Assembly (NCBI GenBank): GCA_000611715.1
Contig: AZYM01000265.1
Location: forward strand, 1 to 64,000
DNA length: 64,000 nt
Origin: Scolecobasidium constrictum UM 578
Taxonomy: Eukaryota; Ascomycota; Dothideomycetes; Venturiales; Sympoventuriaceae
Reading direction: 5' to 3'
Shown here: positions 43,650-55,357 of the stretch, in pieces
Numbering within the stretch: position 1 is the first letter of the stretch
Layout: the number at the start of each line of letters is the position of its first letter
Position numbers and translations under genes: made by a program
The notes under the pieces: generated by a model
Database searches by the model: none
What the model was told of the DNA's origin: nothing
Seen by the model: only the letters and a program-made list of their open reading frames with translations

Positions 43650-45293
43650 TGTGGCTCAGAGCGTGGTCTGGTGGCATCAGACTTTTGTTGTCGTCCTAGC
43701 TAGTGTTCAGCAGAAGCCTGGGAGCGTTGATGATTTTGTGAAGCTTGAGAAATGTCAATTTAAGAGACAGGAGCTATTCTTTGTTCTAGGATTGCTGATA
43801 GGACCTCGTTGCGCATGAAGCGGAGGACCGCAACTCCTTCTAAGTATGGATCATGTTGTGCAAAGTCCTGGCATAGAACTAAGCTCTTCCACAAAGCAGC
43901 GGAGAGATGCACAATTAGATCGCTACCGAAGTCTGAGTGCGCGCAACACATTCAGCTTGAGACGAGGAACTTGGTTCTTCATCGGCATTTCGTTCAACCT
44001 GCAGCGCTCTTTGATCCTGTGTACAATTACGATCAGCTCAATGTTTGGCGTCCAGAGGAGGGACTCACCCTGGAGGACCCATGAGCTTGCGGGCGGGAGC
44101 TTAGGCCACCCGAGCCCTAGTTGGCCCGAGAAGGGCAAGGATTTGCCCCCACTTGTCACTTGTACATGCTGAAGCTTCATCACGATCATGCTGCGTAAAA
44201 TCAGGTCCGTCCACATATACGTGCAACTCTGGTAGCTTTCGCGCTAGAAGTCTTATGCCGCTCGGAACCTGCGCCAAAAGTGAAGTTTGTTCCAAAACCA
44301 TGATCGTCTGATCAGCCTCGCATTCTTGATCTGGTACCTCGTGTTGTTAGCACGCCAGAAGCTCCATTGAGCTGTCCCATTCGTGACTGGGTGTATGATT
44401 AAACTGTCAGTGATCTTGAAGGCATACACTGCTGCCATTCCGCCGCCACCACCACTCGACGCAGCATAGCACACGCCATCATCTGCTAAGCATGCACGTA
44501 GATGGGCCACACCACACTTTGCTTGCCGCACGGCACGAGGCCATCATTCGGTCCGGCATAAGTCACCACGCTTGCTGCAGTCGGCGTCCAAGATGATGTT
44601 CGATGGTGGATGACAGAGATGATGGGTGGTGCGATGAGGGCGGGAGAAGCAAAGGATGTGGCTTGGGATGACGCCGGAGACGGTATTAATGGCGAAATTA
44701 TGGAGCTTAACCGACGTGCTCTGGTTTCGGTCCAGATATGAGTTCATAATTCCGGTCAACTGGGAATGGAAGCATCACTGCGAATGCATGTCGTTGCTGT
44801 GGCCTTCGATCATAGAGCAGGAAAGCATGATAAAACACTGGAATTAGAGTCATTAGCCGATCATAAAGGACTGACCATTGGTTCCAATCTACTTGAGCTT
44901 CCGAGACAATTGTTCGAAGTGAATCTGATCATTCAAGGACAATATCAGAGCCTGTATTGTGAGGCCGTTGTGTCCGCCAGAGAGTCTGGTCCCTACTTAT
45001 CCCATGTGCCTTGTGACCAATCCTTGAGGGATCGACCTGGTGCGTCATCCCATGAGCCTGGTATCCGGACAGCGAGATGAACATTAACCATACTAGAAGC
45101 AGTCATCTGTCACTTGACGAGAGCGCGCGACTAGGGACGAATATAATGAGGCAACGTGGCGTGTCGTGTGTACGCTTTCATTGTCAGTGGCGAGGGTTTT
45201 CGGGAGAGACGGCCCGAAGCAATGCGCTAAGCCATCCTGGTTGTGGCACAAGAGTTCTTTTCCAACGTCAATGGCACCGTTGATCATCTCAAT
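43650..45293. other. Intergenic with possible decayed minus-strand gene
   Basis: Contains a group of minus-strand coding-like pieces at about 43760-44531 (listed separately). 44532-45293 shows nothing supported. Confidence 0.35.
43760..44531 (-). pseudogene. Possible minus-strand gene or gene remnant
   Basis: Several minus-strand stretches look protein-like but lie in different frames. The last piece ends with DFAQHDPYLEGVAVLRFMRN and a stop at 43760. It joins in phase across a 63-bp GT-AG intron to a piece reading VERNADEEPSSSSQAECVAR. A Gly-rich piece starting at a Met at 44531 contains ITDSLIIHPVTNGTAQWSFW. I could not connect the 5' and 3' parts without meeting a stop, so this is either a multi-exon gene I failed to assemble or a broken copy. 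No family recognised. Confidence 0.3.
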
Positions 45294-46176
45294 TCATTGA
45301 TAATTGCCCATGAACACCATCAGCACCGCCGAGTATGCCGCTGTCGCCGCTAGAAGATTCTCAGGTGATGCGACGGAGAAGACCGCGACCGTACACGAGA
45401 ACACGAAGATCGAGACCGCAACCACAACAAGCGTACGCACAGGGGCTTGGTCATAGGCAATGATCATACTAGGGACAACGACGGCGGTCGCACCCACAAT
45501 GGCAAAGGCAAAGCGCCTCCATGTCTCCTTGAGCTGCTGTTTGGCCCTGGCATGCTGTTCCAAAGCTTCCACATGAGATGCTCGTGTGCGACCTAATGTC
45601 GGAGTATGCTGCAAGAGCGAACAATCGAAGGATCCCAGCAGGTCGGCATCGGAATAGATGGAGTTGCGCTGTCCTCTGAGCTTTAGGTCCAGGTCAGCAA
45701 TCAAGGCGTGTTGAAGTCTTGAGCCCACGCCATCGTCAATACGCGAGGCTGCGATGTCCTTGACGAATTGTGTGCAGAACCGATTTCCGTGGATGAACTC
45801 GAAGTTGCGAAGAGCCACAGCTGTAACAATATCAGGCTACGTCTTCGCGCATTGGAGTTTGCGCCATACTGTACTCTTCGAGCAAAGAGCGCATTCGCGC
45901 TAAACCTTCTTCGGACACACCTTCTGCCTCAACATCTCGGATCTGTTCCGCCAACTGTCGCTGAAGATGATGTATTGTCACCGCGTAGAGAGGCCGGAAG
46001 TCAACAACAGTAGTGTCATTTCTCACTGCATGTCGTGTGGATCCCTTGATGAACTCGGCTAGCCGTGCGTGGTAATCCAAGGACGCCAGGCCGTCCAACT
46101 CGCGGTCGCGAGCGTGCCGGTCATGCATAACAGCTCCAGCTTCGTTCATTCGGATAGTCGAGGCATATTCAGCCAT
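45294..46176 (-). CDS. DUF6594-type membrane protein
   Basis: Fungal protein with the layout of the DUF6594 family: an N-terminal helical part, including SLDYHARLAEFIKGSTRHAV, and three closely spaced C-terminal membrane helices ending in LLAATAAYSAVLMVFMG, the family's most conserved end. Exons 46176-45870 and 45820-45294 encode 277 residues. The 49-bp intron (donor GTATGG, acceptor TACAG) joins LLEEY to TVALRNFEFIHG. The frame is open upstream to Met at 46464, but that part is less protein-like, so I start at MAEYASTIR. Function unknown. Family members often lie near HET and other incompatibility-type genes. Divergent from the kinase at 47061. Confidence 0.78.
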
Positions 46177-47060
46177 AGTGTGAAATTGTGGTTGCTTTAT
46201 CCTGGTATTCGCACGACCTGCGAGTCTCTCATATGCGATTATCTGCGTTGGCGGTGCAAAGATCAGCGGTCCGCACTGCCTTGCTCGTGGTTCGCAAGCA
46301 ACTCGGCAAGGCAACTTGGCAAAGTAATTGGTGGCCTCCCGTATCGCTGGCGCCACCATGCAGCAAGAAGTGTGCCCACCTAGGTCTTCGAAAGTTTTCA
46401 GCCGCGAGACACAATTGCGGATGCGCCTATCGTGTGCCTCTCGACTAATTCGTGCGGCACGCACACCGCTAGACGGAGCTTCAATCTCTTCGAATCCGCG
46501 AAGGCTTCTGTCGTGCGACGGCTCTCTCGTTCACAGTTAGCGTCATCTCTCGAAGGCCGTCCAAATTATGCACAAATCTCGTTCACTCCTGGTCGACTAT
46601 CAAGACGTTCGCGTCACAGTTCATCCTCAACCAATGAGAAGCATGCAGCCATATTCATGTCGCAAGCTCGTGCAGATCCTGGGAGTATGTGAAGCTTTCG
46701 TTGCTACTAGCGTGTGATGATGCCGAGTCAGGATCATGGCCAGTGGACTCGCTTATCTTGCGTGGCGCTAGGCAGCTCTCCAGCACAAATTTGTGGGTGA
46801 CTGAAGGCCTGATGGGACCACAATTCTCACAAGGTATTACATGAACCCCTTGCCCGCCCTACAAGCCGTTCTGGGGATGATCGAAGGCGGCATTTCGGCT
46901 TGCCAATGAAAAAACAGGATGTTGATATAAGTTGGGGCGCCGATGTCTGGAAGCCACATCTCCATGATTACTTGACTAGAGCCAAAGGTCGCACACACAT
47001 TCCTCATTCTTTCTGCTACTCGAAGTCTGACGGCAGAGCCGTGTTCAATATCGGGACACA
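46177..47060. other. Divergent intergenic region of DUF6594-type gene and kinase
   Basis: About 880 bp. The left part is an open extension of the minus-strand gene and might include an earlier start. No separate gene is supported. Confidence 0.35.
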
Positions 47061-48725
47061 ATGGCCAAGAAGCACTTCTTCACAGGGCATGCGCACAACA
47101 ATGATGAACATGCAGAAAAGACGATTTTCGATCAGATCTCACTGTGCAGACGCACATCCTCTCTGGATCACAGCACATTCATACCCGCAAGCTGCATCGA
47201 TAAGCTGACCACAGGGGACAACATCAGAGCCGAACTCAACAGTCCCCGCAACGAGATCGTCGACTATGCTCGGATCAAGGCGTTCAAGCTCTTTGTCATC
47301 TTGGCAGGACTCCAAAAGCAAAGCTACCTGCCCAGATTTTACGCGGCAGGGTTTACTGACCACGATCTCGTTCACGACGAGAGCGAGCTGATGTCTATCG
47401 TTCAACATCGCGCAAGCGAATTGCGGCGCATATGGAAGCCACTGACGGAGGCATTGATATCGGGCCGGGGCGCTATACATCAGTTCTGTCAGCATCAGTG
47501 GGAAGTGCTTGCGCCGGTGATCAAGGAGTATCCCCAGAGATACACACTTCTATCCAAAACTCCATTGCCAGTAATATGGCATGAACAGCGCGCAGCTGGT
47601 GGTTTCAGCACTGTATATATTGCGAGAATACAACCATGTCACCGGAGTCAGAGGTATGTTTTGGATTGACCGCGCCATTGATAGCAAGCTAACCAAACGG
47701 GCAGTTCCTCAGGAATACTAGAGAGATGCATCAAGCGGCTCAGCAAGAGTCCGCATGCAAACACGAAGACTGTGATCGAGATGTACAAGCGCGAAGCCAC
47801 TATGCTCGACAATTTCGCAAGGGATTCGCACCGTCACCTTATCCGATACGAAGCAGCAATTGAGCGTGGCGAAGAATGGTTTTTCATCTTTCCATGGGCC
47901 GACGGCGGCAACCTGTCGAACTTCTGGGAACGCCATACATATCCGGACGGCGACAGTGCCACTCTGTTGTGGTTGCTGGAGCAGCTTGAGGGACTTGCGG
48001 ACGCCTTGCTCTTCCTTCACGATAGAAATATCAGACACGGCGACCTAAAGCCAGAGAATATCCTTATGTTCCTCGATGGAGACTCATTCGGCCGTCTCAT
48101 CATCGCAGACGTCGGCCTTGCAAGCCAGCACAATCGCAACACAGAGTATCGGCTCGGAATACCCACCCAGACCATGAGCGGCACACGGAAGTACGAGCCT
48201 CCGGAGGTTGGCAATCATGAGGATCAGCCGGAAGACGAGACCGAGATGGACTCACAACAGGCTGCGAGGTCTCGATTGTACGACACATGGAGCATGGGTT
48301 GCATTATCCTCGAAGCTATCATCTGGTTCCTCTGGGGCACGCAGAGCCTGCAAAATTTTATGCGCAAGCTACCGAGCCGATCACCGCTGTGGGAGTCCCA
48401 CGACCCCTTCGCACTGTATACAGAAGTGGTGGATACGATCGTTTGGTTGCGCAAGGATCGGCGATGCAGAGCTGACACCCCGATAGGCGACCTGCTTGAC
48501 TTTGTGGAGAAGTATCTGCTGGTTGTACAGGATCAACGTGCCAGGGCTGCAGACCTCCGCGACAAAGTCCGTGACGTGAGGAATAGGTCACGTTGGGATC
48601 AAGACTATCAGGCGCGAAGTGCTTGTGCATCTCCAGCAGGCATGTCATTCATGTCTAATTCGACGCCACGAGCTGTCACTAGCAATGGATTGTTGTCACC
48701 TGGCTCATTCCATCACGGCAGGTGA
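47061..48725 (+). CDS. Protein kinase with fungal N-terminal region
   Basis: Ser/Thr-type protein kinase of 537 residues, exons 47061-47653 and 47705-48725 (51-bp intron, donor GTATGT, branch CTAAC). The N-terminal 180 residues form a helical region common to an expanded set of fungal kinases, of unknown role. Kinase landmarks: Gly-loop RAAGGFSTVYIA, Lys208 (CIKRL), catalytic Asp311 in HGDLKPEN, Mg-binding Asp333 in IADVGLA, and GTRKYEPPE with the later DTWSMGCIILE. The HRD Arg is Gly and the DFG Phe is Val, so regulation by activation-loop phosphorylation is less likely, but catalytic residues are intact. Pro/Ser-rich tail. An active kinase is probable. Confidence 0.85.
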
Positions 48726-49499
48726 AGCGAGGAGGGCCTTTGTTCTCTACAAGTATGGCGACATCTATTCATTGTCATCGAGACAACATACGCACTGCTC
48801 CCACGCTATCAATGCGCATTTCCGGCAAGGATGTAGAGAAGCCGTACGTGTGCATTACCTTCCATGCCTGCATGTTATTGGCCATCCTTCTTGAAGTTCG
48901 ACTGTGAGCCTCCGTTCGTGTGCGGCAGCCTCCGCGCCATGAACAAACGACTGATCATCGACCACCGCCCGGTCTCGCAAGCCTCTCGCGAATCGCTCAT
49001 GCCCAAACTTACGAACCTCCGAAACAACCTTGTTCGAGATGACCGTTGTCTAGGCTATACTGTTCAGCGGCTAGCTTAGGGAGGATAAATTGATTGGGAT
49101 GCGAAGAGACAGTCCACGGACAACAGCAAATCAGTACATAGAGGGGACAGATGGTCATTCGCCCGTAAGGTCGAGGGTTTGAGTCGTTCAGCTTTTGTCG
49201 TGACGCGGACTAATCGGGTGCATCTTGAGGCAGACTCATGCTGTTGAGCAGACACACGCTGTTGAGCAAAGAAACGAGACGTGCTTGGTCTCATAAGCTA
49301 GAGAGACATCAGCTTAGGGACAATCTACTACCACAATTCGACTCACTTGTTGCCAGAAATTCATGCTTTTGCTCACAAATCCAGCCGTGTTCCCGAAACG
49401 GGGGTCCAGCGTTTTAAGTATCAAGACTCTTGGATCCATGCCGTGATCAGCTGATCATGCATCCGCATCATCAAATCCAATGTTTGGCAGACATGCGTT
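48726..49499. other. Intergenic, convergent 3' flanks
   Basis: About 770 bp between the kinase and CYC2 stop codons. No gene or repeat seen. Confidence 0.4.
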
Positions 49500-50483
49500 T
49501 CATAGCTTAATGACCTTCCAACCCTTCAAATTCATCTTCGCGAGCTGCCCATCCAGCACTCCTTGCACCTCCCTCCCGCCAACCCACTCCTTCCGCCCTG
49601 CCCAATACTCCACGAAACCTTCTGGCCCTGAAACCAGCACCAGCTTCTCCCCCTCCACCTGCGTAGGTCTCAGCAAGCGTTCCACATCCCTCGGCGTGAT
49701 GAATGATCCGTCCTCATCAACAAAATACCTCGTCTTGACACCATTGTGCGTCTCGAAGCCTTGAAGCATCTTCACTACCTCGCCCGGCTTGGAGGGCACA
49801 TGTCTCGCGAACCCGAAGAAAGGGGAGAGCGTCCACCATTTATACTGCGGCCCATCGCCGGCACCGATACACTCCTCCCTCCGCCGATTCGCCCAGAGGA
49901 TGCTCATCCTAGGCTTATTCTCGTGGCCAGATATATGATAGGCGACCTGCAACGCGGGAGCTATCCCCGTGCCGCCAGCCAGAAAGATGATTTCGCTCAC
50001 ACTATGATGGGAGATATCGAGTTCGGAAAACGGCCCTCGCACGGAGATTGTGCTTCGCACCGGTAGATCATGAAGGTAATTCGAGACCTCACCACCCTCC
50101 TCCCTTCGTATCAGGACATCGAATTCTCCATCCTCTGTCCAAGGGTACGGAGGAAGTGGCGTGTAATTCCTCGCGATCTGGAGTTGAGGCTGCTTGAACT
50201 GGACACTCCATACACCCTTCGCAAATGCCTGGTTCAGTATCTCCGAGTTCTTCCCATCTTCGTGATTCTGAGGCTTGAGAGTGAAGATGGAGGATGTGGA
50301 GGAAACGGGTGTCTTGGAGATGAGTGTGTATGGTGTGAAGAATTCTGAGTTGAGGTGGGAGGGCTGGGATGGTTTGGGAGAGGGGAAGAAGTAGTATGAT
50401 ACTGAGCCGGCGCCGAAGCCGAAGAGGAGGAGTTGGTAGGATCGTGGTTTGAATGCTGAGTGCAGGAGGTGTATTCGAGTCAT
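49500..50483 (-). CDS. CYC2: CYC2-like mitochondrial flavoprotein (FAD-dependent reductase)
   Basis: 327-residue ferredoxin-reductase-type flavoprotein resembling Cyc2, the inner-membrane factor that promotes haem attachment to cytochrome c in the mitochondrial intermembrane space. A basic N-terminus and a hydrophobic segment (LLLFGFGAGSVSYYFF) fit a membrane-anchored mitochondrial protein. FAD-binding ARNYTPLPPYPW (the RxYTP-type motif) is near residue 105, and LRGPF-type SVRGPFSELD follows. GGTGIAPALQVAYHI marks the NAD(P)-binding half, and LVLVSGPEGFVEYWAGRKEW is the usual C-terminal motif. Single exon. Its start lies 117 bp from that of GCP2, a bidirectional promoter. Confidence 0.82.
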   Translation of the reverse strand: MTRIHLLHSAFKPRSYQLLLFGFGAGSVSYYFFPSPKPSQPSHLNSEFFTPYTLISKTPVSSTSSIFTLKPQNHEDGKNSEILNQAFAKGVWSVQFKQPQLQIARNYTPLPPYPWTEDGEFDVLIRREEGGEVSNYLHDLPVRSTISVRGPFSELDISHHSVSEIIFLAGGTGIAPALQVAYHISGHENKPRMSILWANRRREECIGAGDGPQYKWWTLSPFFGFARHVPSKPGEVVKMLQGFETHNGVKTRYFVDEDGSFITPRDVERLLRPTQVEGEKLVLVSGPEGFVEYWAGRKEWVGGREVQGVLDGQLAKMNLKGWKVIKL

Positions 50484-50600
50484 TGGACTGGATGAGGAAA
50501 ACTAAGACAAGAGGCGAATTCAATGGCTGATCTTCAAATGAATGTATGGTGATATCCTGAGCAGGTGTCGTTGATTCCGAGCCAGTCGTCTCAGTGATAG
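50484..50600. promoter_or_regulatory. 117-bp bidirectional promoter of CYC2 and GCP2
   Basis: The two start codons point away from each other with only 117 bp between. No TATA box is evident. If GCP2 starts at the later Met (50652) the gap is 168 bp. Confidence 0.55.
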
Positions 50601-53472
50601 ATGCCCGTTTCGGCAAGCACAAGCGCGCGGCTCTCTTCCAAGTCACGTGCCATGCCCCACCAGGGCATCAACTCTGTCCCCCACAAACACCACGAGTATC
50701 CCAGCACATCGAAGTCCCCTCTCGCCACCAAATGTCTCGCAACCATGTCTTCCGTCCCCCATACCCGCTCCACCTCCTCCGCCACCGACCGCAAAACCTC
50801 ATCCTCAACACGTAAACACACGTCCGGCACGTCAACGCTCGACCGCCGCACCGAGCGCACCTCACGCGTCACACGCGAGCAAATCACCGTGCGGACGCGT
50901 TCCCCGCTGAAACAGAGCTCGGAGAGTCGGATCAATGGGCAGAGGAGGCGTGATGTGACATCGCCGTCGGAGGTGGAGGTGGAGAATGTGGGGGTGGGGG
51001 AGGAGAAGAGTGCGGCGGGTGAGATATTCTGTTATGTGAAGATATGGGGCATGTGCTGATGTGTGCGATGGATAGTGCCCTGGGATCCGCAGGCGTCGAT
51101 TGTGGCGTACACGAGTGCGCCGTTGGGGATGCGTGTTTCTGTGCCGCCGCTCGCGAGGTCTGCCCCGCTGCAGTCGCGACCACTGGCGCAGTTGAGCCCT
51201 GAGAAGCAGGAGAAGGCGGTGGTGGAGGATCTACTCTACGTCTTCATGGGACTTGAGGGGTTGTACATTCGATTTGAGGATTCGTATGACCCTCTGGAGG
51301 AGAAGGACAGACTACTCGGTCCCGCCTTTCGCATCCTCTCCGGCCTCGATCCCAGTCTGCGAGATCTGACGCTGTCAATGCTGCGGATGCCGAGATACTA
51401 CATCGCCGTGGAGGCATTTCTTGACGTCATGAGCAGAGGCGAGTACGGCACCGTCAACCACGCCCTCTGCGCCGCAATAAGGCGACTCCTCCAGAACTAC
51501 CTCAGCATGGTGATACAACTCGAGACGCAATTCCTCACCACCGACACACTGACCCTGCACGTACTCAACATGCAAACCAAGCAAGCCTCGCACATGCTAT
51601 TCCAATTATACAACCTCGCCATCGAACTCCTCAAAGCCAACGCCATCCTCGACTCCGATTTAGACGAGGACTCGGACAACGACTCCGATAATTTGGAGAA
51701 CATCCTCGAGTCCCTCAAGGAAGGCGGTACGCCCTCGCTCTCCACCAAGAAAACATGCAAGGGTGGCAGCACGCTCGGTCTCATCACGCGACGGCTAGCC
51801 TCCATGTCAGGCGACCCCGCCGCAAAAGCTTTGCTCACGTCCCTACTACGCGAGGCGAGTAAGCCTTACATGGCTATGCTGAACGAGTGGCTGCATCACG
51901 GGAGCATCCGCGATCCACACGGCGAATTTCTAATCAAAGAACAGCGCTCCATTAAGCGCGAGCGTCTCGACCAGGACTACACAGACGAGTACTGGGAGAA
52001 GCGGTACACGATCCGGGAGAACCTCGTCCCGCCGCAGCTCGAACCCGTAAAAGACCGCGTCCTCCTCGCCGGGAAGTACCTCAACGTCGTACGCGAATGC
52101 GGGGGCGTAGATCTAAGCTCCAGTCTCGACGCGGCGAACGTGCCGCGCACGGTGGATGATCCCGGCTTTCTGGAGAACGTGCACAACGCGTACGCGTTTG
52201 CGAATTCCTCCCTTCTTGAGCTGCTGCTCACCACGCACGCGCTGCCCACGCGACTGAGGAGCCTGAAACACTACTTCTTCCTCGACCGCGCAGACTGGTT
52301 CACCTACTTCCTCGAGATCTCGCACCCCGAACTGCGCAAACCCGTCCGCGACGTCAACGCCTCGAAACTGCAATCGCTCCTCGACCTCGCGCTGCGGCAG
52401 CCCGGTTCAGCAGCAGCAGACGACCCCTACAAGGACGATGTCAAGGTCGTCATGAACGAGACGCTCCTTACCGACTGGCTCATGAAGATCGTAGCTGTGA
52501 CAGGTCTGGATCCTGGGGAAGGCGGGCTCAGCGCCGCGTATACGCCTGCTGCGCCGGCTTCCGTGGAGAAAGACACATCTAAGATCTCTGGGTTCGAGAC
52601 GCTCGTTCTCGATTACGCTGTGCCCTTCCCGCTCTCGCTCGTGGTGAGCCGCGTCACGCTGACGAGGTACCAGCTGCTCTTCCGGTATCTGCTTTCCCTT
52701 CGGCATCTGGAGACGCTTCTTATAGCAGCGTGGGCAGACCAGTCACGCGGTAGTTCGTGGCGGCATAAGAGTGCAAATCCGCGCGTTGAAAGGGCGAAGA
52801 AACGGGCGTTCACGCTGAGAGCGCGTATGCTGGGGTTTGTGCAGCAGCTGATTTATTACTGCACGACTGAGGTCATTGAGCCGAACTGGCAGAACCTCAT
52901 GAGTCGTTTGGACCAAGGGAAGGAAGGTGCGACTGGGGAGGCTGAATCGACGAAGAGAACAGTGGATGAGCTGATGCAGGATCATGTTGATTTCTTGGCG
53001 ACGTGCTTGAAGGAGTGTATGCTTACCAACTCCAAGTTACTCAAGGTACGTGGCTCCCTTTCCCTCCTCTCTGGTATATGATTGGGCTATGATGGGCTAA
53101 TGACGAGACGAATAGCTCAACTCCCGCATCCTCCAAACATGCACCCACTTCGCAAACTACACCGCCCCCTTCGGCCGGTACCTGACCCAATCCGACCCCA
53201 CCCTCTCCCGGGAGCGCAGCGATCCCTCCACTCACCCCTCTACCTCTCCCCACACCAATTCGACAACCGCATCAACCACATACGACCCCTCCAAGCTGGA
53301 GAAACTGGAAGACCTCCTCCAGAAATTCGAGGATAACTTTAGTAGGCATCTCAAGATATTGTTGGATACGCTGAATTATCTTGCGGCGACGGAGACGGTC
53401 GTGTTTTTGAGTTTGTGTGCGAGGTTGAGTGGGAGTGCGGGCGGGACGGGTGGGCCGGAGCTGTTTGGGTGA
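50601..53472 (+). CDS. GCP2: Gamma-tubulin complex component 2 (GCP2/Spc97)
   Basis: Core subunit of the gamma-tubulin small complex, which nucleates microtubules at spindle pole bodies. Exons 50601-51018, 51076-53045 and 53116-53472 encode 914 residues (fewer if Met 50652 is used). Introns are 57 and 70 bp with GT-AG ends. The Ser/Arg-rich N-terminus is variable, as in the family. The GCP N-terminal domain begins at VVEDLLYVFMGLEGLYIRFE and runs through RMPRYYIAVEAFLDVMS. The C-terminal gamma-tubulin-binding part includes LKHYFFLDRADWFTYFLEIS and the last-exon LEDLLQKFEDNF and LKILLDTLNYL helices. An acidic DSDLDEDSDNDSDN loop sits in the middle. Confidence 0.92.
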
Positions 53473-53576
53473 GGTTAAGAAGATAGTATGAGATTGGTCG
53501 AGCAGGGGCTTGAGCAGTCGAGCAAGCGAAGTACACGATCGATGTGAAGAGGACTTTGGTCTTAGGTGGTGTAGCT

Positions 53577-55058
53577 TCACCCGTGGACTTTGGGCTCGTA
53601 GTCACGAGCGTAGATCTGTTTGCGATAATCGGACCAGTCGGCGGCGGTCTGTTGAGCTGGAGTGATCACCACGGCAGCGAAGATGGCAGTGAGCTCATCG
53701 TTGATGGTGCCGGTCAAGAATTCCTCGACTATCAGGCGTGCAACTCGAATGAATTCGTCTGTCGAGACTGTGGCGTCTGAAGCCCGCCAATAACCGTGGT
53801 ACTCGCAGCGACCGGTGATAAGCATTGATTGCTTTTTGTCCTCATGGGGTGGGAGCAATAGACCAGGTTTAAGTAATTCCGCTGTGTCAGCAATGGGAAA
53901 AGTGCGGATTCTCATACTGAGCGCTAGAAACTCCAATCCCTGACCCAAATCGAGTACAATCCAGGGAGTCCTGATCTCGCAAATGTAGCGAGCAGCAGCT
54001 TGAACAAACAACTTGCGTTTCGAGATTTTATAGTTGACCTGCACGCGTAGCGACGCCGGCATCAACCCTTGTAGGACGTATATCATGTCCCTTACATCCT
54101 TGCATTTTCTCGATAATGTAAGCATTGTCAGAGCAAACCATTTAGGTAGGTAGCCCTCGCCCGGCGCGCTGTGTGATCTGGTAGCTGAAGCGCTGGGTTG
54201 ATTGATGAGCACCATCAATGGTGCCAAGTGAAGTAAAGGGTGCAGCTGCTCCGACTTAAAGCGTTTGTCATTCCATTCGCCATCGTCCTCTGAAATCTTC
54301 GATGCCATAATCAGGTATTCGCATGCGGTAGAACAAGTGTGCCAGTCGATGAATATCGAGGAACAGAAGACTTTGAGGTGTGTTGCGTATGCGAGTTCCT
54401 GTACGATCCACAGCCTGCGCCAATATGGGTTACGAGCAAAGCGAATAATGAGGTCGACTTGATCATCGTTCAAGGTTTCCGCCACAATCTCGCGTGCAGC
54501 CTTCATCGAGTCCTTCATCAGCTCGTTAGCAGCCTTCCATCCCTTCTCCCTGCCGACCTTGTTTTCCAACGCTGCTCTACTGTTCCGACGATGGATGAAG
54601 GTCCCTTCGAATGGTCGCTCCGCCATTAGGTCTAAAGCATGACATATGTCGACGCAGAGCGGGTCTCGCCCAAGCCAGACTAGTACCTCCTCTGCTTGAT
54701 TGTAGACCGTCGTCATGATTGCAACCTGAGCGCTCCTTTCTCCAATATTACTTTGATCGATGGTAATCTGATCGATCCACAACCATTTCGTTCGGTCTCC
54801 CACACTCGCATAAGCAGTCAAAAAGTCGTGAAGGTTACGTCGTATCGTGAGTCTTGCATCCTCCACAAGAATGGAGATGTCGCGGTCAGCGGCGCCCCAC
54901 TCATAAGATAATGCGGTGTATGCCGGCGCATGCTTCAGCTCGAAGGTTCGCATTTTCATATGAGGCCTAACGGAGTGCTGACATCGAGGCATGTATCTGC
55001 ATAAGCGTATCTGTGTGCTTGCGTCGCGAAATGGCTCGTGAATATACGGGTTTTCCAT
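53577..55058 (-). CDS. HET-domain protein 4 (tandem paralog A)
   Basis: HET-family protein, 493 residues, single exon. Begins MENPYIHEPF with STQIRLCRYMP, then the core ALSYEWGAADRD, KWLWIDQITIDQSNIGER, VAIMTTVYNQAEEVLVWLG and RRLWIVQELAYATHLKVF, and DVRDMIYVLQGLMPAS. The usual WIDAICINQ box is WIDQITIDQ here, shared with the next gene, so the two form their own subgroup. C-terminal half ends with VVITPAQQTAADW. It is 299 bp downstream of its paralog on the same strand. Confidence 0.92.
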   Translation of the reverse strand: MENPYIHEPFRDASTQIRLCRYMPRCQHSVRPHMKMRTFELKHAPAYTALSYEWGAADRDISILVEDARLTIRRNLHDFLTAYASVGDRTKWLWIDQITIDQSNIGERSAQVAIMTTVYNQAEEVLVWLGRDPLCVDICHALDLMAERPFEGTFIHRRNSRAALENKVGREKGWKAANELMKDSMKAAREIVAETLNDDQVDLIIRFARNPYWRRLWIVQELAYATHLKVFCSSIFIDWHTCSTACEYLIMASKISEDDGEWNDKRFKSEQLHPLLHLAPLMVLINQPSASATRSHSAPGEGYLPKWFALTMLTLSRKCKDVRDMIYVLQGLMPASLRVQVNYKISKRKLFVQAAARYICEIRTPWIVLDLGQGLEFLALSMRIRTFPIADTAELLKPGLLLPPHEDKKQSMLITGRCEYHGYWRASDATVSTDEFIRVARLIVEEFLTGTINDELTAIFAAVVITPAQQTAADWSDYRKQIYARDYEPKVHG

Positions 55059-55357
55059 GTTAGGCTGCGGTAGAGCTTGATCAGCTCCGAACTTTTCTGA
55101 GACACCAGACGCAACTTTCGTATCGTGCTACGACATAGCGATGATGGACATTTGGCGGAATGAGCGATTTTGCGAGATGTCAAGGTTGAAGGTTCTGAGT
55201 GGGGCTGAGGCGGAAGACAGCTCAGGACGCAGGACCTGCGCCCTTTTTGTAAGCACAGCCTTGTGTACCTAGGTAACATGGATGCAGGAAAAGGATTCAT
55301 CGAAAGAAGGTCATAATATCTGGTCGAGCCTGCGCAGAAATTATCGCCCATACGCGA
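55059..55357. other. Spacer between tandem HET paralogs
   Basis: About 300 bp containing the promoter of paralog A and the 3' flank of paralog B. Nothing else seen. Confidence 0.35.
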
